Made by a program: the position numbers and the translations under genes. DNA of 32,525 bases from JAKQHY01 sp034429475 (GTDB taxonomy: Bacteria > Chloroflexota > Anaerolineae > B4-G1 > SLSP01). The notes below the pieces were generated by a model. The model saw nothing but the letters and a program-made list of their open reading frames with translations, was not told the origin of the DNA and ran no database searches. The stretch lies in contig DAOUGD010000104.1 in assembly GCA_034429475.1 (NCBI GenBank), positions 1 through 32,525 on the forward strand, in the 5' to 3' direction. Shown here piece by piece: positions 8,144-15,658 of the stretch. Position 1 is the stretch's first letter; the number at the start of each line of letters is the position of its first letter.

Positions 8144-8599
8144 TTAGGCCGGTTCGCCACTGTCGGCAGCGTTGACCGTTAATTCGTCCGCTTCGGGCGC
8201 AGTTCCGACGGATGCGCTCTGCAAGACCCGCAGTTGTTCCAGGGTCTTCAACAGAACGACGTTGGCAAATTCATCTTTCGGGATGAAATCCACCGCGCCC
8301 AAATAAATTCCCATTTTGACCAGATCCGGCGCATTGTAGAGCGTCATCATCACGACCGGGATGTGTTCGGTTTTGGGGTTGTCGCGCAGGTTCGCGCATA
8401 CCTCAAAGCCGTCCATTTCCGGCATCTTGACATCCAGGATGACCACGTCTGGGAGCCATTGCTCGGCCAACTGCACCCCGATCCGCCCGCCGGGCGCCCA
8501 CAGGACGCGCAGGCCATAGGCTTCCAACACTCTTTGGAGTGTTTGGGCTTGCGTCTGACTGTCTTCAATGATCAAAACTTTTTTGGCTATTGTAGTCAT
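8144..8599 (-). CDS. stand-alone receiver protein B
   Basis: A 151-residue single-domain receiver with Glu12-Asp13, Asp56 in ILDVKMPEMDG, Thr86 and Lys108. It is the close paralogue of the receiver at 7629-8075 and has a longer acidic tail (about residues 132-151). The gene follows cheA after ten bases, and GAGGGAAG precedes its ATG, so it is almost certainly co-expressed with cheA. Its place fits a CheY-type target of CheA. No flagellar gene is nearby, so the downstream partner is unknown. Confidence 0.9.
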   Translation of the reverse strand: MTTIAKKVLIIEDSQTQAQTLQRVLEAYGLRVLWAPGGRIGVQLAEQWLPDVVILDVKMPEMDGFEVCANLRDNPKTEHIPVVMMTLYNAPDLVKMGIYLGAVDFIPKDEFANVVLLKTLEQLRVLQSASVGTAPEADELTVNAADSGEPA

Positions 8600-8609
8600 T
8601 GCACTTCCC

Positions 8610-11183
8610 TCAAATCAATTGTTCAATGGTTTCCAGCAGGTTATTCTGGTCAAAGTGACTTTTCACAATGTAGGCATCGGCTCCGACTTCGATGCCGCGC
8701 GTCTTATCTTCCGGCGAATCCAGGGAAGTCACCAGGATCACGGGGATGCTGGCGGTGCGCGCGTCGTGCTTGATCTGCTGCGTCAGGCCGAACCCGTCCA
8801 GGCGCGGCATGACGACGTCGGAGATGATCAGGTCGGGCGCTTCGCCGGTCGCAATGAGGCCCAACGCTTCTTGCCCGTTGACGGCTAACAGCACGGTGTA
8901 GCCGGCGGCTTCCAGGACGTTCTTCTCCAGTGTACGGGTGGTTACGGAATCGTCCACTACCAGGATGCGGGGCTGCGGCCGGACGGCGACCGGCGCCGGC
9001 ATGGCGACCGCTTCCCCAATGACCGAGGGGTGGACGGTGCGATGTTCGCCGCGCACGGCCAGCTTGATCAGATCGGCCACGTTCAGCACCAGCAGCACGT
9101 CGCCATTGCCCATCACGGTCGCTCCAGCAATGCCGCCGACGTGCCGCAACTGCTTTCCCGTAGTCTTGATGACCATTTCCTGCTCGCCTTCCAGGCCATC
9201 CACCACGAAGGCCATCCGGCGCTCGGCGGTTGCTACGATCACGACGACCATGTAGGCTTCCTCCCCGCCATTCGGATTCGTCCGGGGCAGTTCCAACACA
9301 TCGCTCAGGCGCACTAACGGATAGGGGCGACCCTGGTGATGGATCGTTTCGTGACCGCCCAGGGCGGCCACTTCATCCGGCCCGACGCGCAAGATGCGTT
9401 CGATGGCGCTGAAGGGGATGGCGAAGCGCTGACCACCAGCGCGCACCAGTAGCCCCCGTGTGCTGGTCAACGTCATGGGCAGGATCAGGGTGAAGGTCGC
9501 GCCCTGATGCAGAATCCAGTCTACGTTGATGCGCCCGCCCAGCGCGCTGACGTTGCGCCGCACCACGTCCAGCCCCACGCCGCGCCCGGAAACGTCGGTG
9601 ATGATGGGGCTGGTGGAGAACCGCGCGCCGAAGATCAACTCCACCAGTTCGGCTTCGGTCATGGTTTCGGCAGCCGCGCCGATGTCATCTTTGCGCTGCG
9701 CGGCCCGGCGGATGGCCGCAAGGTCCAAGCCGCGCCCGTCATCACTGACGCGGATGACGACTTCTTTGCCTAACTGCTCCGCCGCCAGGGTGATGGAACC
9801 GGAACGGGCTTTCCCCGCCGCCGTGCGTTCTTCCGGCGTTTCCATGCCGTGATCAATGGCGTTCCGCAGCAGGTGGATCAGCGGGTCTTTGATCTGTTCG
9901 AGGACGCGCTTATCCAGTTCGACTTCGCCGCCCACAATGTGGAGGGTGGCCTCTTTTTGCGCGCCCTGCGCCAGATCGCGCACCATCCGCCCGAAGGCCC
10001 CAGTGATGGTGTTCAACGGCAGCATTCGCACCTGTTTGACTTCTTGCTCCAGCGTGTCAATGACCAGCGCGGTGTGCAGAGTATCGTTAGTGTACTCCCG
10101 CGCCAGGGTGTTGACCTGGGTGTGGAGTTGCCGCAATTGTTCCTGGCTCGTGCTGACGTATTCCAGCAATTGCATAATGTCCTGTTGCAAGTCCGGGTGA
10201 TTGTCCCATTCGCGCGTCTTGCGCATCAGCCGCCCGTAGGTTTTGCGCATGACGACCCATTCTTTCTGCCACTGGGCCACAAAGTCCCGCGTGCGGTGTA
10301 CCTGGGTCAGGCGTTGTTCCGAGCGAATCTTTGTGACCAACAGCTCGCTCAACTGCGCCATCAGCGCATCCAACTTGCCCACGCTGACCCGCACCGTCTC
10401 ATCGGTGACTTCGGGGATGCGCGGCGGCGGCGCCGGTTCGACTGGCGGCTGGCTTGGCGTGTCACTCCAAATGACTTTTTCGACGGGTTCTGACGGCGGC
10501 GCCGGGCGCGCTTCCCGCTTGCCAACCGGCGTAGGGGGCGGCGTCTGGCGCGTGTCGCATCCGTCCGCATCGAAGAGCGGCTTCACCACCGCCGAGGCGG
10601 GCGCAGCCGGCGCGGGCGCAGGGGGGGAAGCCGCCGGGACGGCCGCCGCTCGCGGCGTTTCCTGCGCCGGCCGGGGCGGCAAGGGCCGGCGCAGGGAGGG
10701 CAGCGCAGTCGCGCCGCTGTCGGCCGGCGTCGTTGGCGCCGTGGTTGGCGTTGGCTCGCCGGCAGCCGCCGGCGGATTGCGAAACTCTTCTAACTCGGCC
10801 AACGTCTGCAAGACCTGCACGGGTGGCGTGGTGCCGCCGGAATCGTAGACCGCCTGCACCAACTGGATCGTGTCCAGGGCGCGGAAACAGACGGTGAATA
10901 AGTCTTGCGTGAAGGGCGTCGCGCCGCGCTGCATCAAATCCAGTACGTTTTCCAGGGCGTGCGCCAGTTGTTCCACTGCCGTGACGCCGAGGGCGCGCGC
11001 CGCGCCTTTGAGGCTGTGCGCCGCGCGGAAGATGCCCGACAGGGTTTCCTGCCGCTCATTCCCGCTTACCTGGTCCTGTTCCAGAGCCAGCAGGCCGTCC
11101 GTCATGGTCTGGACGTGCTCGGCCAACTCAGCGCCAAAGCTGCTGATGAGCTGCTCACGGATTTTAGAACTTAGCGTTACCAC
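8610..11183 (-). CDS. cheA: chemotaxis histidine kinase CheA with C-terminal receiver
   Basis: The 857-residue hybrid CheA reads receptor state through CheW and passes phosphate to CheY/CheB-type receivers. Domains: Hpt (1-115) with His56 in AAHSLKG; a Pro/Ala-rich linker (135-260); a dimerisation and regulatory helix region (262-390); HATPase (395-570) with Asn441 in LLRNAIDHG, DDGRG (481-485) and GRGVGLD (533-539); a CheW-like domain (572-712); and a receiver (738-857) with Asp744/Asp745, Asp789 and Lys841. No separate CheY-binding P2 domain is evident; the low-complexity linker occupies that place. The start is GTG, with GAGG five bases upstream, just after a heptamer array. The built-in receiver suggests a phosphate sink or relay. 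Confidence 0.96.
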   Translation of the reverse strand: MVTLSSKIREQLISSFGAELAEHVQTMTDGLLALEQDQVSGNERQETLSGIFRAAHSLKGAARALGVTAVEQLAHALENVLDLMQRGATPFTQDLFTVCFRALDTIQLVQAVYDSGGTTPPVQVLQTLAELEEFRNPPAAAGEPTPTTAPTTPADSGATALPSLRRPLPPRPAQETPRAAAVPAASPPAPAPAAPASAVVKPLFDADGCDTRQTPPPTPVGKREARPAPPSEPVEKVIWSDTPSQPPVEPAPPPRIPEVTDETVRVSVGKLDALMAQLSELLVTKIRSEQRLTQVHRTRDFVAQWQKEWVVMRKTYGRLMRKTREWDNHPDLQQDIMQLLEYVSTSQEQLRQLHTQVNTLAREYTNDTLHTALVIDTLEQEVKQVRMLPLNTITGAFGRMVRDLAQGAQKEATLHIVGGEVELDKRVLEQIKDPLIHLLRNAIDHGMETPEERTAAGKARSGSITLAAEQLGKEVVIRVSDDGRGLDLAAIRRAAQRKDDIGAAAETMTEAELVELIFGARFSTSPIITDVSGRGVGLDVVRRNVSALGGRINVDWILHQGATFTLILPMTLTSTRGLLVRAGGQRFAIPFSAIERILRVGPDEVAALGGHETIHHQGRPYPLVRLSDVLELPRTNPNGGEEAYMVVVIVATAERRMAFVVDGLEGEQEMVIKTTGKQLRHVGGIAGATVMGNGDVLLVLNVADLIKLAVRGEHRTVHPSVIGEAVAMPAPVAVRPQPRILVVDDSVTTRTLEKNVLEAAGYTVLLAVNGQEALGLIATGEAPDLIISDVVMPRLDGFGLTQQIKHDARTASIPVILVTSLDSPEDKTRGIEVGADAYIVKSHFDQNNLLETIEQLI

Positions 11184-11196
11184 GGTAGCCTCACGA

Positions 11197-11335
11197 ATTG
11201 CGAATAGCGAGTTGCGAGTGAGGAATTGCGAGTGAGGAGTTGCGAGTGAGGAATGGCGAATGGCGAATGACGAATGACGATCTCCTTCATTACCTAACTC
11301 CTAACTCCTAACTCCTAACTCCTAACTCCTAACTC
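11197..11335. repeat. heptamer array A2 between MCP and cheA genes
   Basis: Twelve units of the ATTGCGA / GTTGCGA / GTGAGGA / ATGGCGA / ATGACGA family (11197-11280) are followed, after 13 bases, by six exact CTAACTC units (11294-11335). The two arms have opposite polarity (GGAGTT against AACTCC) and could fold back. The MCP stop codon (11334-11336) lies in the last unit. Confidence 0.88.
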
Positions 11336-12953
11336 ATAGCTCGTACTGTGCGACCAACTCTGCCAGGTTGTGCGCCAACTGGCTCAGATTTTGCGCCGCG
11401 CGCTCCATCTGGCGGGTGCTCACCAGGCTTTGGACGGTGGCCTGGTCAATGTTCTGCATCGCCAGGGCGATCTGTTCGATGCCCGATACCTGCTGGCGGC
11501 CCCCGGCGACGACCTGGACGGCGGCCTGCGCCGATTCGGTGATCACGCTGGAGAGCTGGTCAATGGATTGGCGCGCCTGCGCCGCCAGTTTCACGCCCTC
11601 GTCCACGCGCTTGGTGCCTTCCTCGGTCGCCATCACGGTAGCGTTGGTGGCCTTCTGAATTTCCGACAGAATCCCCTTGACCTGGGCGGTGGCTTGCTTG
11701 GACTGCTCGGCCAGGTTGCGCACTTCCACGGCGACGACGGCGAAGCCTTTGCCGTGTTCCCCGGCGCGCGCCGCTTCCACCGAAGCGTTGAGCGCGAGGA
11801 TGTTGGACTGCGAAGCAATGTCGTTCACGGTGGCGATGATCTCGCCAATCTGCTGCGTCTGCTCCGAGAGGGCCAGGATGTTTTCGGCGATGCCCTCGAC
11901 GCGCTCCTTGATCTGCCCCATGCTTTCGATAGTGTCCTGCACGGCTTTCTTGCCGGATTGGGAGATTTCGACGTTGCGGTGCGCCGCGCTGGAGACTTCC
12001 TGGGAGCGCCGCGAGGACTGTTCAGCGATGGTGCGCAGTTCGTCCACCGTCGTTGTCGTTTCGGAGATGGCGGCGGATTGTTCGCTGGCGCCGGCGGCCT
12101 GCTGCGCGGTCGCCGCCAGGATTTCCGCCGTGGCCGAGCTGAGGTTGTTCACGGCATCTTTGATCTGGACGATCATCGTGCGTAGGCTGTTGGTCATCCG
12201 GTCGAGGTTCTGCGCCAGAACCAGGAGGGGATCGTCCGGATCGTACCCGTTCCCGGCGACGTGTACCTGTGCCGCGAGGTTGCCGCGCGCCACTTCGTTG
12301 ATGTATTCCACATATTGCTTCACCAGGGTTTGCAAGCGGGTGTGGGCGTCCTGCCGGTAATGCTCCAGGTAGCCTTCCTGCGCCTCGGTGCTCCGCGCGA
12401 TGACCAGGATGGCGGCGGCGGCCGTCCCCACGGTGAGCGCCACGTTCAGCCCAAAGCTCAATCCACCGGGAAGGGGCGTTTTGACCTCGGCTAGGCCCAT
12501 CCAGAGCCGCAGGTAGCTCAGTACGATCAGGATGAGGCTGACGACGGCGACCCACCGCCCCGTTTGCGGGTCAAACAGCAAGTAGCCCAGGACGGCCAGC
12601 AGGACGTAGCCGAGCATCGCCGCCGAGGACATCTCCGGGCATAACCAGAAGATGCCGAGATACATCACGGCCAACGCTCCCAGGAACACATACAGTCCGT
12701 TACGACTCTGGCCTCTCCGGTGGAAGGTGGGGTATGCGCCGGCCCCGCCGGCGGCGACGGCCAGGCTGAACGCCATGCCGCCCAGGTGAACGAGGTCAGG
12801 ACTAAATAGCCACGCGGTCAGCACAAGCACGGCCAGTATCCCGGCGCCCCACGCCATAATGCGGGTAAATTTTATGGTCAGCGCGGCCCGTTGTGCGGCG
12901 CGCTCCTGGGTCTGTTCCAATCCTTGATCTGGGGGATGTATGATGGTTGCCAT
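11334..12953 (-). CDS. methyl-accepting chemotaxis protein with six-helix membrane domain
   Basis: The 539-residue receptor starts with a short cytoplasmic segment, then six predicted membrane helices (about 32-50, 54-75, 86-104, 108-127, 133-150, 165-186) with short loops and no periplasmic sensor domain. A HAMP-like stretch (200-262) follows. The long cytoplasmic coiled coil has its signalling tip at 383-415 (EAARAGEHGKGFAVVAVEVR), which contacts CheA and CheW. There is no C-terminal pentapeptide for CheR/CheB tethering. The signal probably comes from the membrane itself, from a small ligand in the helix bundle, or from cytoplasmic partners. AGGAG lies nine bases before the ATG. It is the only MCP in the window. 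Confidence 0.93.
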   Translation of the reverse strand: MATIIHPPDQGLEQTQERAAQRAALTIKFTRIMAWGAGILAVLVLTAWLFSPDLVHLGGMAFSLAVAAGGAGAYPTFHRRGQSRNGLYVFLGALAVMYLGIFWLCPEMSSAAMLGYVLLAVLGYLLFDPQTGRWVAVVSLILIVLSYLRLWMGLAEVKTPLPGGLSFGLNVALTVGTAAAAILVIARSTEAQEGYLEHYRQDAHTRLQTLVKQYVEYINEVARGNLAAQVHVAGNGYDPDDPLLVLAQNLDRMTNSLRTMIVQIKDAVNNLSSATAEILAATAQQAAGASEQSAAISETTTTVDELRTIAEQSSRRSQEVSSAAHRNVEISQSGKKAVQDTIESMGQIKERVEGIAENILALSEQTQQIGEIIATVNDIASQSNILALNASVEAARAGEHGKGFAVVAVEVRNLAEQSKQATAQVKGILSEIQKATNATVMATEEGTKRVDEGVKLAAQARQSIDQLSSVITESAQAAVQVVAGGRQQVSGIEQIALAMQNIDQATVQSLVSTRQMERAAQNLSQLAHNLAELVAQYEL

Positions 12954-12966
12954 TTCCCTATTCTCC

Positions 12967-13674
12967 TTACGTTAACTCTTCCTGAATCACCAGGCGTTTG
13001 TCGGCCAACAAGGTCGGCAGGTTTAATACGACCAACATCGCACCGCGATTGCGCTCGGCGTGTAGGGCGCTCGTCGCGGTACGGCTGCGCCCTAACGCCA
13101 CACTGTCTTCATAATGAGGAATAATGCCGCGTACATAATCCGGGCGGATGTTTAACATCATGGCATCCACCAGCGTTTGAATTTGGCTGACCGGCGCCGA
13201 CCGGACCGCCAGCACGCCGTCGGTAAGGAGCGCCAGCTCCATTTCCGGCGTTTCGACTACCACTAAATATTGCGCTGCCTCTTCCGTGTCGCCGGCGGCC
13301 AGAGCTTTCACCGTGGCGGCTTTGCCCTGTTGGCTTTTCTTGAGCAACGGCAGGTGAAAGAACCGCTGTAAATCCACCACCGAGATGATGCGCCCGCGCA
13401 GGTTGACGACGCCCACCACCCAATCAGGGGTGCGGGGAACGGGGACGACGTGTTGCAGCGGGCGGATGTCGAAGACGTAGGTGGCTTCCAGTCCAAAGAC
13501 TTCCTGTCCCAGTTGAATCATGATCAGGGGGATGCGCTCGCCAGTGTCTTCTTCTTCTGGAAGTTGGGCCAGGCGGGCGGCGCGCCGTTCCCATACCTGA
13601 CGCACATAGTCGGGGGCGGCGGCGTCCGCGTCTATGCAGGCCTCAAGGCGGACGTTTTCCTGCTGGGCGGTCAT
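12967..13674 (-). CDS. cheW: CheW-like coupling protein 1
   Basis: The 235-residue protein has an N-terminal charged extension (1-45) and one CheW domain (about 48-215). The signature is VVGVVNLRGRIISVVDL in the middle, with LIMIQLGQEVFGLEA at the start. CheW links MCP tips to CheA. A VQTLVDAMMLNIRPDYVRGI segment replaces the usual final part and is similar to other long CheW proteins. The start codon overlaps the stop of the phosphatase gene by four bases (ATGA), so it is translationally coupled to the stressosome genes. The MCP gene follows after 13 bases. This gene is the physical join between the Rsb block and the Che block. Confidence 0.9.
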   Translation of the reverse strand: MTAQQENVRLEACIDADAAAPDYVRQVWERRAARLAQLPEEEDTGERIPLIMIQLGQEVFGLEATYVFDIRPLQHVVPVPRTPDWVVGVVNLRGRIISVVDLQRFFHLPLLKKSQQGKAATVKALAAGDTEEAAQYLVVVETPEMELALLTDGVLAVRSAPVSQIQTLVDAMMLNIRPDYVRGIIPHYEDSVALGRSRTATSALHAERNRGAMLVVLNLPTLLADKRLVIQEELT

Positions 13675-14303
13675 TCCCTGGCCTCCACGTAGCGCACAAC
13701 CAGCACCAGGGTGTCATCGGTGCCGCGCGCGTAATTTTGGAAGATGAAGTGAGCCAGTGCCTGGGGCGGCAGCCGCAGGTCAAGTTCGCTGGAGAAGCCG
13801 CTGCGCACGCCATCGGAAACCAGGACGAGCGTGTCGCCAGGGGTGATGTTGTGGGTTTCGGGGCGCAGAGTGGGCAGGCGGTAGCCGAGGGTGCCGCCCC
13901 GCAGGACCAACGCCTCGTAGGATTTCGCTATGCCGCTGCCGTTCCCGGCGTGAAAGAGCGCGCCGTGGACGTTGCCGATGCCCAACCACGTCAGGGTGTG
14001 TTCGCCGGTGTTAAGGGTGGCCAGGCTCATGACCACGCCACGCGTGCCGATCAGCCGTTTGTGGCAGCGATTGACCAACGCCACGAGCGGTTCGTGGCCG
14101 TACTCGGCGATGACCGCTTGCGCGAGTTTGGCGGCGTCGGCGGCCTTGTCGCCGTGGCCTAACCCGTCAATGGCGGCTACCAGCGCGCCGTTGGCTGTCG
14201 GCTGCACCACGTATTGGTCGCCACATTCGGTATGGCCGGCCAGCGCCTTTAGGACGACGCCCCATTCAATGTTGGCTATTTTTGGTTCGTTTGTCATTGT
14301 CAT
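13671..14303 (-). CDS. rsbX: RsbX-like PP2C/SpoIIE-family phosphatase
   Basis: In the Bacillus stressosome, RsbX removes phosphate from RsbS and RsbR and resets the complex. This 210-residue protein is a small SpoIIE-type PP2C domain without added sensor domains, like RsbX. Metal-site motifs seen: GDQY (28-31), AAIDGLGHG (43-51), LVSDGVRSGF (161-170) and GTDDTLVLVV (194-203). The overlap with the second rsbT (38 bases) and with cheW (4 bases) places it in the same transcript. RsbU-type phosphatases carry an extra N-terminal domain, which is missing here, so RsbX is the better match. Its substrate is presumably the RsbS and RsbR proteins encoded just upstream. Confidence 0.88.
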   Translation of the reverse strand: MTMTNEPKIANIEWGVVLKALAGHTECGDQYVVQPTANGALVAAIDGLGHGDKAADAAKLAQAVIAEYGHEPLVALVNRCHKRLIGTRGVVMSLATLNTGEHTLTWLGIGNVHGALFHAGNGSGIAKSYEALVLRGGTLGYRLPTLRPETHNITPGDTLVLVSDGVRSGFSSELDLRLPPQALAHFIFQNYARGTDDTLVLVVRYVEARE

Positions 14304-14715
14304 TGCGCCACTTCCACATTGTCACTGTGGTGCCCTTGCCCACTTCGGAGACGATTTCAAATTCATCCATCAGGCGTTTTGCCCCTGAAAGCCCCAGACC
14401 CAGCCCGGCGCCGGTCGAGTAGCCATCCTTGAGCGCCTCCGGCACGTTGGAGATGCCCGGCCCGGAGTCCGTGGCGACGATCATGAGGGCGCAACGTTTT
14501 CCTTGTTCGATAATGTCCAGAATGATCTCTCCCTGCTGCGCATAGTTAACGATATTGTGGGCCACTTCGGAAATCGCCGTGACGGCGATGTATTGTTCGT
14601 TGGTCGAAAACCCGTAGGCTTGCGCCAACATGCGCCCTTTCTGGCAGGCTACCACCACATCCACTTGGTTGTGGATGGGAACGCGCGTTTTGATCAGGGT
14701 ACGAGTGAGCGACAT
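14266..14715 (-). CDS. rsbT: RsbT-type serine/threonine switch kinase 2
   Basis: I place the start at 14715, where GGAGG lies seven bases upstream. The 149-residue product is a HATPase-fold kinase of the RsbT/RsbW group: AISEVAHNIVNYA (N-box with Glu50 and Asn54), ATDSGPGI (81-88), and GAGLGLGLSGAKRLMDEFE (102-120), which is the RsbT-like form. RsbT phosphorylates RsbS and RsbR and, when released, activates a partner. It is a diverged paralogue of the gene directly upstream, with a basic and polar tail (WKWRNDNDKRTKNSQH). The tail codons overlap the RsbX-like gene by 38 bases. Two active RsbT copies in one locus is unusual and may mean two outputs. Confidence 0.9.
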   Translation of the reverse strand: MSLTRTLIKTRVPIHNQVDVVVACQKGRMLAQAYGFSTNEQYIAVTAISEVAHNIVNYAQQGEIILDIIEQGKRCALMIVATDSGPGISNVPEALKDGYSTGAGLGLGLSGAKRLMDEFEIVSEVGKGTTVTMWKWRNDNDKRTKNSQH

Positions 14716-14741
14716 GCGCCGGCCTCCTGTGACTTGCCTGA

Positions 14742-15152
14742 CTACCGTAGCCATTTGACTCCCGTGATCTTGGTGCCTACTCCGGCGATGGACTTGACCT
14801 CAAATTCGTCCATAATGCGCCGCGAGCCGGAAATGCCCAGGCCCATCCCTTTGGATGAGGTGTAGCCGCCTTCTAGGACCTGCTCCACATTCTCAATGCC
14901 TGGCCCCTGATCTTGCGCGATGATTTTGATCCCCTTGCGCTCCCCCGTGTAGGCGATCAGGTTGATCAGGCCGCCTTTCGTGTAAAGGACGATGTTGCGT
15001 CCCAACTCCGAGATGACGACCGCAATCTTGGTCGCTTCTGGGGTGGGGAACCCCAACTCCAACGCCATCTCCAACCCTTGTCGTCGGACTTTGACCACGT
15101 CCATCACACTGGTAACGGATTGGCGCACCGGCAGTAATCGTTCTAGATCCAT
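14742..15152 (-). CDS. rsbT: RsbT serine/threonine switch kinase 1
   Basis: A 136-residue protein of normal RsbT length. It has ISELGRNIVLYTKGG with Glu49 and Asn53, IIAQDQGPGI (77-86) and KGMGLGISGSRRIMDEFEV (101-119), which are the ATP-lid motifs of RsbT. It begins one base after the rsbS stop codon, and GAGGTG overlaps the rsbS end, giving the classic rsbR-rsbS-rsbT order. It is predicted to bind and phosphorylate RsbS Ser57 and the RsbR Thr sites, and to be set free to act on another protein. The usual partner RsbU is absent, so the target is unknown. Confidence 0.94.
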   Translation of the reverse strand: MDLERLLPVRQSVTSVMDVVKVRRQGLEMALELGFPTPEATKIAVVISELGRNIVLYTKGGLINLIAYTGERKGIKIIAQDQGPGIENVEQVLEGGYTSSKGMGLGISGSRRIMDEFEVKSIAGVGTKITGVKWLR

Positions 15153-15153
15153 A

Positions 15154-15621
15154 TCACACCTCAGCTACGTTGTGCGGGTCGTGGTGAAGCGAATCCATGT
15201 CCAATGCATTCCAGTCGTTATTCCAGTCAAGGTCGTGGCCGTTCAAGGCTTGCATGTGCGCCTCAGTCCGCTGCACGGTGCGGCTCAGGGCCAGGGCGTC
15301 GTCCAGGTCGAGCACCGCGCGGATGTTTTCCAGCGTCATCCCCAACTCGATCATGGTCTCGACGACGGCGTCCTGGAGACCGGAGACGATCACGTCGGCG
15401 CCCATCAACCCGACCATGTCGGCGGTGCTTTGGATGAAGCGGCCAAAGAAGCTATCGCAGATGTCCACCGCCGAAAAGTCCAGCATCACCCAGCGGGAGT
15501 GGTACTTGCGGATTTCCCGCACAACTTGTCGCCGCAGGCGCAACACCTCGTCATCCATCAAGTCACGCGGCACCGATACCAATAACAAGTTCTCCAATTT
15601 CTGAATGGTTGATGTTTCCAT
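15154..15621 (-). CDS. rsbS: RsbS-like STAS protein, stressosome core
   Basis: RsbS is the single-STAS scaffold subunit of the stressosome that holds RsbT. This 155-residue protein has LLVSVPRDLMDDEVLRLR near the start, VMLDFSAVDICDSFFGRF with Ser57 at the position of Bacillus RsbS Ser59 (the RsbT target), and a LMGAD-IVSGLQDAVVETMIELGM block. A tail of about 35 residues rich in Asp, Asn and His (from about 120) goes beyond the usual length of about 120. SD GAGGTGA lies upstream of the ATG. The gene lies 37 bases after the GAF-PAS RsbR gene and one base before rsbT. Confidence 0.94.
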   Translation of the reverse strand: METSTIQKLENLLLVSVPRDLMDDEVLRLRRQVVREIRKYHSRWVMLDFSAVDICDSFFGRFIQSTADMVGLMGADVIVSGLQDAVVETMIELGMTLENIRAVLDLDDALALSRTVQRTEAHMQALNGHDLDWNNDWNALDMDSLHHDPHNVAEV

Positions 15622-15658
15622 TGTAAGTCACCTCACCCTAATGTGTGTTGCGTAATGG

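Noticed and set aside
8144..8599. Flagellar CheY
   Set aside because: No flagellar or pilus gene is in the window, and the C-terminal block is shared with two other receivers in the cluster rather than with CheY of motility operons.
11197..11335. CRISPR-like array
   Set aside because: The period is 7 bases with no unique spacers and no cas genes; it belongs to the heptamer repeat family.
13671..15152. RsbW anti-sigma and RsbU phosphatase reading of these genes
   Set aside because: The kinases carry RsbT-type lid motifs and lie next to rsbS; the phosphatase lacks the N-terminal RsbT-binding domain of RsbU; no sigma factor or RsbV-like gene is near.
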